DNA of 64,000 bases. It comes from Harmonia axyridis. Taxonomy: Eukaryota > Arthropoda > Insecta > Coleoptera > Coccinellidae. Every line of letters begins with the position of its first letter. Position 1 is the stretch's first letter. A program made the position numbers and the translations under genes. Below, in pieces: positions 10,141 through 20,284 of the stretch. The notes beneath the pieces are model-generated. The model saw only the letters and a program-made list of their open reading frames with translations, did no database searches and had not been told where the DNA came from. The stretch lies in the NCBI RefSeq assembly GCF_914767665.1, contig NC_059501.1, positions 53,382,798 to 53,446,797 on the forward strand, in the 5' to 3' direction.

Positions 10141-10859
10141 TAAGGGGTGTTGGAAAAACTTCAATTGTTACTATCTTCTTTATTTCACCGGTCGACGTTT
10201 CGATCCTTGGTTGGGATCTTCTTCAGGACTTCTATAAAACAAAGAACATACAAATATAACACAAACATTGCAGAAAAGACAACATGTTAAAACGCACCGA
10301 AATGCGAAGAGCTACCAGATCTTAAGTTGCACTGAATCTTATACAGATTTGGAGGAAAAATTATTTTTGAACACAAAATAGTCTTTAATACAATAACGTC
10401 TTTAATATTCATCAATTCCCTATCACACACTTCTTTATTCTCTTGATAATTCTTTTGAAAAAACTTTCTTCACTCATCTGACAACTGCGTAAAAACGAAA
10501 GGGGTAGGGTTAGGTCGGTTTCATAGAACATCATAGATCTTCAACTGACATTCGAGAACATGGAACTTGATGAGTCCAACAATTCACTCTCACTAAATTG
10601 GTTTGAATGTATTAGATATGAATAAATGTTACTTATATTCTCTATATCCTTTCTGTAGTTCATGGAATATTCTCCTCGTACTCTAAAACTCTCACTGAAT
10701 CATAGTCCATTCGATGGTCAACTGATCTTACATGTTCTGCCAGTGCACATATCTTTCTAGGATTCTTAATGTCGCTAATATGTTGGGTTATTCTTCTTTT
10801 TAGTTGTTGGGATGTTTGTCCGATATACACCTCATCACAATTTTGACAGGGTATTCTGT
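10141..10859 (-). mobile_element. Penelope-like element, copy A: end of the GIY-YIG gene plus 3' terminal region
   Basis: About 480 bp (10380-10859) match copy B (14478-15011) almost base for base, including the coding end of the GIY-YIG endonuclease. Copy A lacks about 50 bp that copy B has (the segment after TTCATGGAA), so it is an independent, older copy rather than an assembly duplicate. To its left, 10141-10379 is the 3' terminal part with a hammerhead-like motif. On its right side it is fused at about 10860 to a gag gene. Confidence 0.75.
10191..10229 (-). ncRNA. hammerhead-ribozyme-like motif of the Penelope-like element
   Basis: On the minus strand: CTGAAGAAGATCC, loop CAACCAA, then GGATCGAAACGTCGAC. 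CUGANGA and GAAAC are the two conserved core boxes of hammerhead ribozymes, and GATCC/GGATC forms stem II. The first pair next to the core would be A-C rather than G-C. Penelope-like elements are known to carry hammerhead motifs in their terminal regions, which supports the call. Whether this copy self-cleaves is unknown. Confidence 0.5.
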
Positions 10860-12337
10860 ATCATTTTGCGCATGCGCCAACACATAATCCAACAGAGCTT
10901 TTTGGCGCAAAGGTAAACGATCACGGGCAGAGAAATGAGGGAAGGCACACATACTGCCATTAGAGGTCTTCCCCCCCAGTTTTCCGACGGCTTACACTTA
11001 GGGCAGGTCTGAACAGTGGAACCCGGACGACCACACTTGAAACAGTACTTATTTTTGGTCATCTTACAATCCCTAGCAGCATGACCCGGTTGCTTACAAT
11101 TCCAGCAAGTCATTAGTGCACTTACCTCAGCCGAAGAAGTTCTTACATCAGCAGAAGAAGTACTCACATCAACAGAAAAGGCAGAAGGTTGTTCTGCATA
11201 TACGTATGTCAGATCAGGTTCCATCAGAGAGCTCCTATTTCGTGGAGGAGGTACGAAGGATTCGATGGATTCCTTGCGAGCCTCAAGTTGTCTTCCGATA
11301 TCCAACAGTTGCGAAATCGAGGTGATGTTAGTCAAACCTAACTGACTCTGGTAAAAGGGTGAGATATTACGAAGAAGGATTCTCAGTCGAGCATCCTCAT
11401 TAACTGGTACAGTAAGACGTTTGAACATAGTGTCCATCATTGCCAGATACAAACCGATGCTTTCATCAGGACCTTGTGTTCGGCGTTTAATCTCATCGAA
11501 AAGTTTCTCGTTATAATTGGGAGGGAGAAATTGCTTTCGCAATTCTTCAACTAGCTGAGACCACGTTGACAAGGTGGACCGGACAGATCGGAACCAGATA
11601 AGAGCCTTACCCACAAATAGATCGCTAGCAGACAAGAACAACTGCTCCTCTGTAACGTTCCGGGAAATACATAATTCCTCAACATTTTCAAGGAAAGAAC
11701 TCAGGGAGCATTTAGAATTATCTCCACTAAATTTGACAATATTCCACTTAGCTACTGATACTGAAGGTATCTTACATTGGGGAGCCAAAGCTGTAGTAGT
11801 GGTCCGGAGAACTATATCACTAACTGTGACATCATCCGATTCAGATTCCGAATCAGATATACCAGCTGTATCCATCAGCATGCTCAATTCCAGAGGTGAC
11901 TGAGTTTGCAGCGATAATCTCTTATATTTCCTAGCTCGCGATCCTAATTCCGCCTGTAATTCAATTATTTTCGCTAAATATCCTGACCGAAGAACCTGTT
12001 CTTCTTCTGAGAGAGCTTGAGATCTTTCCGCTCGCTTAAACAAATGTACCAAGCGTGTAGACGTCTTCAGAAAAGATGGACTTTTCTCATCACCCGAAAA
12101 GTCTAATAATTCTCTCTGAAATAACGAAATCGAGTTTTCTATCACCTTTGAGTCATCTTCGAACTGAAATGGATATGGTGGATATTTGGCTTTAATTCCC
12201 GACTTTTCTAACCTCAAATAACCTCTAAGACTCTTTCTCATCTCAACAACCGTATTCACGTTACCTACACCTCTTACAGCTAACTCATAACTTAATTCAT
12301 CTTTATCAAGACGATTCACGTCCATTCGACCCTCCAT
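10860..12337 (-). CDS. LTR-retrotransposon gag with CCHC knuckles, 3'-truncated
   Basis: About 490 residues from the first ATG (12337). Order: an N-terminal helical region with KDELSYELAVRGV, an acidic and serine-rich linker, a capsid-like retrotransposon Gag domain (FVGKALIWFRSVRSTLSTW through LRILLRNISPFYQSQL), then two zinc knuckles (CWNCKQPGHAARDC and the degenerate CFKCGRPGSTVQTC). It would form the particle that packages element RNA. The frame is open throughout, but the last ten codons (IQNTLSKL end) are Penelope sequence read in the wrong sense, because the gene is cut at about 10860. Protease and pol are absent. Confidence 0.85.
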
Positions 12338-12551
12338 ACTTGACAAAATACTAAAAACACTATCTTACCTAACCTCAAAAATACAAAATATTGGCAGCGC
12401 CATTAATTACAACGGAAATCGACACTACAGAAAAAATTGATAACAAGGTAGATTTGAAAACTAACGGAATACGAAAAATATCAATAATAACGACAAGACC
12501 GATCAACCACTGCAAGTCAGATAGAATAGACTTCCCCCACGTTGGGCGCCA
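12338..12551 (-). mobile_element. LTR-element leader with Lys-type primer-binding site
   Basis: Minus-strand TGGCGCCCAACGTGGGGG at 12534-12551 is an excellent match to a primer-binding site complementary to the 3' end of a lysine tRNA. It lies three bases inside the putative LTR end. The remaining about 180 bp to the gag ATG are non-coding leader. Confidence 0.8.
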
Positions 12552-12554
12552 ATT

Positions 12555-14477
12555 TGTGACGTGTCGACCTTGAGTAAGCCGGTCACAAGGCTAAAATTCG
12601 GCTCGCGACTACACTCAGTGAAGATGGGAGTGAGTTCTTCAAAATTAGATGGACGTTAATAATGGGCGCCAGGTAGAGATATGCCTGTCTTGAGAATAAC
12701 TCGCGTACTCCTCTACCAGAGTAGCAATAAAACAAATCACTCAAGTCAAACGTTTAATAAAATTAAAATTTCTGCAGTGGTTGATAATAAAAAAAATAAT
12801 GAAAAAGAATTCTCTAAATTACCAAGAGCCAGAAGGGCTTCCCAAAAACTTTACCTAATACTAACAAATGCCAGAAGGGCTTCCTATAAACTATAATCAA
12901 CATAAAAAGCCAGAAGGGCTCTCTATAACCTATAATACCTAACCTAATCCTGACAACAGAATCCTAAATCAGCCTACACTCGGCTTAGGCTTAACCTCAA
13001 ACTTCAGTACCGAAACTGAAAAATAAACAGAGTTCGAAAACTCCAACTAGATAATAAACCAGACAAATAACCAAATCAAACAAAAAGATTAACTTCAACC
13101 ACAGATCCTGAAGGAATATACAAATACAGTGGTTGTAATAACTGGCTGGTATGAAATAGCAGGTTGAATAAAGTGATGATAAATTCCAGTTACAAATCCT
13201 GAAGGGATACACAAGTATTATAGTTGTTAAAATAAATGGCCAGTTAGTGAAGTGCACCTCACCGCAAACTGTTTACAATGTCGACAGTATATAACAAGCA
13301 TGAAACAACCTTTATTCAATATATCTAAATATAACTATCAATGGATAGAAAATTAATAATATAACCGTTAACTCCTATTCAAATGACAGATTTACTATCA
13401 GTACAATAAATCGTTACTTCCAACACTAAATCTCAATACAATACTCTTAAAGCCAGTGCAAGCACCGGTTACCTGATCAATATTGAAGGTTGACACCAAA
13501 TCTAACGGTGAGATCTCTATACGTAGAATGTACCATCTACTCGAGCTACACCATATGTCAGCAATATACTATGTACTCGAACTGTACCATATATCAGAAT
13601 GTATCATACATCAGAACTGCACCAGAAATTCACCACCATACACCAGAAAATAATACCATAAACTCCAACCGTACTATACACCAGACTTAGAATTCTTGAA
13701 CGTAACCAGGCACTAGGATGCTCAAAAATCTCCAGGCACTAGGATTCCAAACAATTATCCAGGCACTAGGACCCTAATAAAATACTATAAGATATTGTTC
13801 ACAAACTGAAACGGAATTTATACCTCTCAGTTGTTGTTCGAGGGAAAAGGATCTTCTTGATATTCCTCTTGTAAGTTCAACAGTTATTCGAACTAATCGG
13901 CGGGAAGTGAATCCTAATAAAACAGAAATTTCAGACAACAGTTCAAGATATAGAAATTATATCATATCTCTCAGATCTTCAGAGTAAATTCAATTCAATA
14001 CAAGAGATGGGCCTTGTGGAAGAAAATTTTTATAATCACGTATAAAACGTATTTCCCAGAAATATTCACAATACCATAAACCATACGGGGAATTATCCAA
14101 ATTGGAGAAATAATCGCCTATAACAAGGATGATTCTAGATCATATATTCTCCAAATTTGGTCAATTTTTTCCAAAAGCCTTTTCTCGAAATTATCACAAA
14201 TCGCCGATAACCTCTATTTGACAATCATTCATAACCACAGAAAATACCAGTTGTCAAACGAAACTTCCCACACAGAAGAAAAGTAATACAAGAAATCCAG
14301 AAATTATAAAATATTTCCCCACGGTAATGATAATCGACCTCATTTATCCGGAAATAAGTGTTCCATAATAAATTGAAATTTAAATTAATACGGAACATTC
14401 CGAGTTGAATTCACAATCAACCTGCAGAGGGCGTAGTACCAACCGAAATATCCAATGGTGTAAATTGAACCGTTACA
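12555..14477 (-). repeat. probable long LTR (about 1.9 kb) of the gag-carrying element
   Basis: On the minus strand it begins TGTAACGG (14477) next to Penelope sequence and ends GTCACA (12555) next to the primer-binding site, giving TG...CA ends. It contains three short repeat families: CCAGAAGGGCTTCC-like units at 12830-12920, paired ATCCTGAAGGRATACACAA-like units at 13105-13215, and CCAGGCACTAGGA units at 13707-13770. There is no large ORF. No second LTR is in the window, so the length rests on the end structure alone. Confidence 0.6.
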
Positions 14478-15340
14478 AAATAGTCTTTAATACAATAACG
14501 TCTTTAATATTCATCAATTCCCTATCACACACTTCTTTATTCTCTTGATAATTCTTTTGAAAAAACTTTCTTCACTCATCTGACAACTGCGTAAAAACGA
14601 AAGGGGTAGGGTTAGGTCGGTTTCATAGAACATCATAGATCTTCAACTGACATTCGAGAACATAGAACTTGATGAGTCCAACAATTCACTCTCACTAAAT
14701 TGGTTTGAATGTATTAGATATGAATAAATGTTACTTATATTCTCTATATCCTTTCTGTAGTTCATGGAATTTTCATGTCGCTTAATGTGAACCATCTCTA
14801 GGAAACATCTTTTCCTCATATTCTCCTCGTACTCTAAAACTCTCACTGAATCATAGTCCATTCGATGGTCAACTGATCTTACATGTTCTGCCAGTGCACA
14901 TATCTTTCTAGGATTCTTAATGTCGCTAATATGTTGGGTTATTCTTCTTTTTAGTTGTTGGGATGTTTGTCCGATATACACCTCATCACAATTTTGACAG
15001 GGTATTCTGTACACAACACAGCTTTTCTTTTCAGTTTCTATCCCATCTTTCAAATTACTATAAAGTCTCTTTAATTTAAATTCAGTTCTAGGTATCACTT
15101 TGATATTATCAGTTTTTAATAAGTTTATTAAGGATTTTGTCATTACATTAATCAGTGGAATGGAAGTAAATATAATTCTCTGGTCTAAATTGGTGGATGC
15201 GATTTCATCGTTATTCTGTGGCTGTCCAGAATTCGATGAATTGTGTATCAATTTCTTTAAGAGGTTCTTGGAGTAACCATTTTCAAGCATCAACTGATAT
15301 AATATTTTCATATTCTTCTCCTTCAGAGTCGGGTGTGATA
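14478..15340 (-). mobile_element. Penelope-like element, copy B (5'-truncated)
   Basis: Contains the C-terminal GIY-YIG gene end (14643-15311) and 165 bp of 3' sequence that stops exactly where the LTR starts (14477/14478). Coding homology stops just upstream of 15311, at a TAA near 15345, so the reverse transcriptase part is missing. Copy A at 10380-10859 is its partner. Confidence 0.8.
14643..15311 (-). CDS. Penelope GIY-YIG endonuclease domain, N-terminally truncated
   Basis: Penelope-like retroelements carry a reverse transcriptase followed by a GIY-YIG endonuclease that nicks target DNA. Here only the linker and endonuclease remain, 222 residues. The catalytic module begins VVYRIPCQNCDEVYIGQT, with the CxxC zinc-binding insertion typical of Penelope enzymes between the GIY-like and YIG parts, then QLKRRITQHISD with the arginine, and ALAEHVRSVDH. 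No stop interrupts the remaining part. The RT domain is missing. Confidence 0.88.
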   Translation of the reverse strand: MKILYQLMLENGYSKNLLKKLIHNSSNSGQPQNNDEIASTNLDQRIIFTSIPLINVMTKSLINLLKTDNIKVIPRTEFKLKRLYSNLKDGIETEKKSCVVYRIPCQNCDEVYIGQTSQQLKRRITQHISDIKNPRKICALAEHVRSVDHRMDYDSVRVLEYEENMRKRCFLEMVHIKRHENSMNYRKDIENISNIYSYLIHSNQFSESELLDSSSSMFSNVS

Positions 15341-15821
15341 TACTTTGTATACGATTCTTATTTTATCTCGATTTATACACCATTAGTTCATCATGGTTGT
15401 CACCAGAGGGACCAATGCGCTGTCCGTATATAGTGATATATTTCACGTATGATAGGAAGCCCGGTATATATCCCACGTATGCTAGGAAGCCTGGATTATC
15501 TCACGTTTTTTAGGATATCCGTTTTATCTATTACAGCTACTTAAGTTGACTGATATCTTTTGTCTTAGAATTGGATCCAGGGCCGCACCGCCTGCACGGA
15601 GTAAGTGAGCAGGGCCTAGGAACGTGGAGTCTTTAGAGGCTCCGCAGACATCTCGGTCCCATAAAATTTTGGTCTTTCATTCATGAATTATATTTTAAGA
15701 ATATATTTCACCCACCTATTTTATGAAATTTAAATTATTGATTCATGAATATAGATCTCGAAAATAACCAAGTGATGAAGCACTTAAATTGCAGTAAGCA
15801 AAAGTTCGTCCTTCTTCTTCT
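15341..15821. other. non-coding spacer with short direct repeats
   Basis: Two copies of TATATYYCACGTATGMTAGGAAGCCYGG lie at about 15438-15495. A GC-richer segment at 15568-15660 could be a fragment of a small retroposon, but no A/B box was assigned. No gene seen. Confidence 0.5.
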
Positions 15822-16478
15822 TTATGTGCCGTCTCCTTTAAGAAGGTTGGCTATCATCATGGCGATTTTTATCCTTGAAGTTGCGGATCTGAACAATTCA
15901 ACAGAGCTACTGTTGTACCACTGCCTTAGGTTGTTCAACAAGGAGATGCGTCTTCTTCCTATACTTCTTTTACCCTGTATTTTCCCCTGTATAATGGTTT
16001 GCAACAGCGTATACCTCTCCCCTCTCATCACGTGGCCCAGATACTGGAATTTTCTGATCTTGACTGTGTCGACAATTTCCTTCTCCTTTCCCATTCTTCT
16101 CAACACCTCCTTGTTCGTTGTTCTGCTCACCCAGCTTATTCTGAGGATTCTTCGATATGTCCACATCTCGAATGCTTCCAGCTTATCGGTGTCGCATTTC
16201 TTAAGCGTCCAGGCCTCCATCCCATATAGCAGTACTGGAAATACGTAGCATTTAAGCATTCTGATTTTAAGATGTAGACTGAGATCTGTTCTGGTTAATG
16301 CATTCCTCATTTTATTGAACACTGTTTTAGCCATTCCGATCCTTGATCTTATTTCCTGTGAACAATCATTATTGTTATTCACAATTGTTCCCAAGTACTT
16401 GTATTTGCAGACTTTTTCCACTGGCTCTCCTTTGATCCATAATGTTTCTCGCTGTTGTTGGTGTTTTGCGATCGTCAT
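15822..16478 (-). pseudogene. LINE reverse transcriptase C-terminal part
   Basis: 218 residues covering the thumb and connection region of a non-LTR retrotransposon RT: YKYLGTIV, then VFPVLLYGMEAWTLKKC, LEAFEMWTYRRILRISW, TNKEVLRRMG and KFQYLGHVMRGERY. These motifs are downstream of the FADD active site, so only the 3' end of the element is present, as expected for a 5'-truncated LINE copy. The frame is open. Clade was not determined. Confidence 0.8.
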
Positions 16479-16881
16479 GAATGAGAAAAGTTCGTCCAGG
16501 CCAGGTCAATAGGGTAGCTAGTCTTGAAATCCTTGAGATTGAAAACTAGTTGATATTTGGATAAACTCGTGCAAAATTGTGTAGCGAACAGACTTTCAGG
16601 TTTCATCTTATCTTACTAAGTTGCTGGTCACCGGATAAAAATTTTTAAGATTTTGTGCGAATTGTTGCGAAACATAGGTAGGGGGAGATCTTACTTACTT
16701 GTGTGAAATGAAACATTTTTTTCGATATTCTTCCTCTTTTCTAATCGAAACTTTCAAATTTGTTAAGTGCATATTTTTCCGAAAATTAATCAATGCAGTT
16801 TCTGATAGGAGAACCTTCATACCTTCAAATTTCATGAATTAGTCTTAAAGTATACTCGAATTTCAAAACAGTAACATAATT
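16479..16881. other. non-coding spacer
   Basis: AT-rich sequence between the LINE fragment and the tyrosine recombinase. I see no gene or repeat structure. Confidence 0.5.
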
Positions 16882-18180
16882 TTATGGAACTTGCCTGTAA
16901 AACTCGGAATGGGTTTTTTCTGTATGGCCCATAAACCTAGCAATTTGTTCCATCTCATTAGAACCCATTGTCATTAATTGAAGTGTTGTTGCTATGTGCT
17001 TTCTAAATTTTGTTGATCTCAATAATTTTGGTTCTTTTGCCCCACAATTTTCAGCCAAACATCTTATAACTTTCGTTCCCGCCATCCATTTGTCCACAGA
17101 ATTCGGATTTGCGAATAAATATGGATTTGAGATTGGTACTACGCTGGAAGTTGTCCTGATATTCAGCAAACAGGCTATATATTTTTGCATTTTTGGAGAA
17201 AATAAGATCGGTACTGGTTTCGATCCCTTTCCACCGGTTACAACTCGTTTGAATTTTTTACTCAGTACTTTTTCAGCTGTGGTCAGTGACTCCGTGAAAG
17301 CTTCTTGATCTAATCTGTGATTTTCTTTTTTATATGTTTCTATTTTCAGATACTGTACATCGCCCACTCTTTTTCTGTTAAACATAACAGTGTGAGCGAG
17401 TACACATTCTGTTAGAATTTTGTAATTCCTTATATCTTTATTGTTCTTCAGTCCTTCGTAAGCTTTGGTAGCTAGGTCATCAATGTATGTTTGAAATAGT
17501 TGTATATCAGTGGCAATTGAACTGATGTTTCCCATTGTTTTTCTTTGAGAGTTTTTAAAGCTAAACTTGAAATTTCATTACACCAGTGGCCTTCTATCAA
17601 CTTCCTCAAATCTTTTATATCTGTCTTCTTGGTATCCCTATCATAGCTTTTTATGTTAGGTAGTTTTTTTTTCCACGATGATTTTAAATGCAATATTGCA
17701 AATTAATTTCAGATTGGTCCCCATGTGCAATGCCAATGACGGTGCGTTGAAACTTTTGTTATTATCATCATATCCACTTATTATTTTGGTAGCTGATATC
17801 AAGGTACCGAACATTTCAGGTTTCAGTAAATCGAAGAAACTATTTTTCTCATAATCCATCGTTTGGATTGTGATAAGCAATCTTGCCATTTCTCTCACTT
17901 TATTTGACACCACACTGCCTGCGATTTGCTGCCTTTTATGTTCAGCCAAAAGGCTTTCTCCATAAAGGCAAATTAACGGGTCTGTTTTTGCTACCTCGCT
18001 AATTTTATCAGCTCGCATATTGTCGAAAACTTCTTTTTTCATTCGAGACGCCTTGATATATTCGTCGTTCTTCGACATTACTGATGTCATGAATGTTTGG
18101 GATTTTGATGCACAGTTTTTGCCAGCATTTTTCAAATCAATAGGTTTACTTTTGCAGATCTTCAAATGCTTGTATCAGAG
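16882..18180 (-). pseudogene. tyrosine recombinase of a Crypton-like element, two frameshifts
   Basis: Three overlapping frames (17656-18165, 17472-17693, 16882-17535) make one protein. The first part is helical, with KISEVAKTDPLICLYGESLL and a conserved PSLALHMG box. The last part is a tyrosine-recombinase catalytic domain: FNRKRVGDVQYLKI carries the box I arginine, STKFRKHIATTLQ the box II arginine (with Ser where His is usual), IARFMGHTEKTHSEFYRQ the GH motif and the nucleophilic tyrosine. Such enzymes cut and join DNA through a phosphotyrosine link and, in Cryptons, move the element. The N-terminal zinc-finger part expected in this protein group is missing, because copia sequence starts right after 18180. 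Fold is clear; the exact family name is uncertain. Confidence 0.78.
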
Positions 18181-18512
18181 GTTTTTACTATAATGCCCCA
18201 GAAAGAAGGTGCAAGGAAAATATTCTCACTCGGAAGAAGTCGTTTTGAATTTTCATAACTTGCTTGAGATAAATGTGTTTGTATTTTTTGAGGTCGTAAA
18301 ATAAAAGTAGATGAGCTACGTCAAACGTTATTTATTATATCTCCAGATACAATTTTGGGAGAAAATAGTTTTTGGAAAGTAAAAGCCGTTACAATGCTTA
18401 AAATGGCGGTTACAACCATAATCTCACGATCACAGAGCATCTACCTCTGTCAAAAAATAAGTTCATAGAAACATTTCTTCTTTTATAAACTGAGAAACAT
18501 AATATCTTAATA
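18181..18512 (-). repeat. copia 3' LTR (left border uncertain)
   Basis: On the minus strand the LTR starts TATTAAGATATTATG at 18512, directly after a polypurine tract AAAAGTGGGAG (18513-18523). Its first 110 bp (18403-18512) match 19563-19672 at nearly every base. The left end is not defined; it must lie between the recombinase remnant and about 18400. Confidence 0.7.
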
Positions 18513-18573
18513 CTCCCACTTTTTGAAAGTTTAAAAAGAAAGTAGGAAATATCTTTCAAATACATGAAATAAT

Positions 18574-19562
18574 TCATTCTACATTGATTTCATTCTTCTC
18601 CTTCATGCCGATTAGTTTTCTCAAATTCAGGAAACTTGTCCTTGGTAGAGCCTTCGTTAGTATATCTGCTTGCTGTTGTTTGGTTGAGACATAAATTGGT
18701 TCTATCTCACCGTCTTGACATTTTTCTCGTACGAAGTGAAATTGGATGTCAACATGTTTAGTTCTTTTATGGAACTCAGGGTTATGTATTAGTTTGATGG
18801 CACTCTGGTTGTCGACGTTCAGAGAAGTTGCCATACTCATATTTTCTCCAATATCACTCAGCTATCTGCGAATCCAAATCGCTTCCTTCGTTGCCTGACA
18901 TGCTGCAACATATTCTGCTTCAGTCGTCGAAAGCGTTACAGCTTGTTGTCGTTTACTCGACCAGGTTACATCACCGTTAGAGAGTTTGAAAATGTATCCA
19001 GTGGTCGACTTACGAGTATCTTCATCACTGGCATAGTCTGAATCACTAAATCCAGAAAGTTGGAGTTTATCCTCTCTTGAATAGTAAATTCCAAGTTCAC
19101 TCGTACTTTTTAAATACCTTATAATTCTTTTTACTGCATTCCAATGAGTCTTAGATGGAGCATTTAAATAACGACTTGCCACTCCCACTGAATATGCAAT
19201 ATCGGGACGTGACACTACTGCAGCAAACATTAGAGAACCTACAGCCTCTCTGTATGGTATGTTGGTAAGTTCTCCATTTATATTCTCTACTTTAGTCAAA
19301 ATTGTATGTGGATCTGCTGGAACATCCACCATTTTAGAATCATCTTGTCCAAATTTCTTTACAATTTGTTTAATATACCTGCTTTGACTAATAAAAATAG
19401 AGCCATCATTCTTTCGATTAATTTCGAGTCCAACGAAACAATTCGGATTGTCATTTCTTGTCATTTCAAAATTCTCTACGAGTTCATGCAATACGTTGTC
19501 AATTGCTGTGAGATTTTGTGACATTATTAGTCCATCATCAACGTACAATATAAGTATTACTT
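18574..19562 (-). pseudogene. copia reverse transcriptase C-terminus and RNase H
   Basis: Starts abruptly at ILILYVDDGLI, the RT active site (YVDD), then continues through FVGLEINR, QSRYIKQIVKKFG, the connection domain with SLMFAAVVSRPDIAYSV, and RNase H with SGFSDSDYASDEDTRKS, STTEAEYVA and NVDNQSAIKL to the stop at 18574. One in-frame TAG (about 18862, IRR*LSD) breaks RNase H; the frame is otherwise intact. Gag, protease, integrase and most of RT are deleted: the 5' LTR stub joins directly to the YVDD region at 19562/19563. Confidence 0.88.
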
Positions 19563-19672
19563 ATGGCGGTTACAACCATAGTCTCACGATCACAGAGCAT
19601 CTACCTCTGTCAAAAAATAAGTTCATAGAAACATTTCTTCTTTTATAAACTGAGAAACATAATATCTTAATA
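19563..19672 (-). repeat. truncated copia 5' LTR
   Basis: 110 bp almost identical to the first 110 bp of the LTR at 18403-18512, in the same orientation. Together they make an internal-deletion copia element of about 1.3-1.5 kb. Confidence 0.85.
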
Positions 19673-19821
19673 GCATTACTCTTTCAACATTTATAAGCAT
19701 CCATTATTCGATTATTCGAATAATTCATTCAAACAAATATTCATGCTTGATTATTCATGAGTAGTCATGAATACGATGCGACGTAGTATAATCGTTTTGG
19801 TGTTTTGCCTCTCGCCATATA

Positions 19822-20284
19822 CGCTCTATTATTAGTGTGACGTCACAAACCGCCATTTTTGGTTCTCCTGTCAGTGTTCCAAACAAATAAATTTTCCTTC
19901 AAATTAGTACGGTCTCGTTGAAGGAATTGGCTTATTTTCATAAATAAGAGTATTTGAGGAACGCTTTCAGTATTAATTGATAGACAGAAGGAACGAGGTT
20001 GATACCGAGGTTGATACAGTAACTTTGAATCCTGTATCATTCCCCAGATTTTGTAAAAAGCCGTGTTTATTAGTTGAACCACAAGTTCGAACTTACGGCA
20101 TTAATCCCGTTCCTTTTGTCTATCAATTAATAGTAAAATCGTTCCTTAAAAAATCTTATTTATCGAAATAAGCCAATTTTTTCAACGACAACGTACTAAT
20201 TTGAATGACAATTTGTTTGTTTGAATTCCGAACACTGACAGGAGAACTAAAATGGCAGTGTGTGACGTCATCACTGATAGAGCG
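19822..20284. mobile_element. 463-bp foldback MITE with TA target duplication
   Basis: The ends are imperfect inverted repeats of about 180 bp each (left 19822 to about 20000, right about 20110-20284): CGCTCTATYA, TGACGTCAC, YCTCCTGTCAGTGTTC and RTTGATAGACARAAGGAACG recur in inverted order. TA flanks both sides (19820-19821, 20285-20286), pointing to the Tc1/mariner group. It is non-coding and could fold into one long hairpin. Confidence 0.85.

Noticed and set aside
15568..15660. GC-rich block considered as a tRNA-derived SINE
   Set aside because: No A box or B box could be placed and no tail follows.
15745..16248. 167-residue plus-strand ORF with hydrophobic segments
   Set aside because: It is the antisense shadow of the LINE reverse transcriptase.
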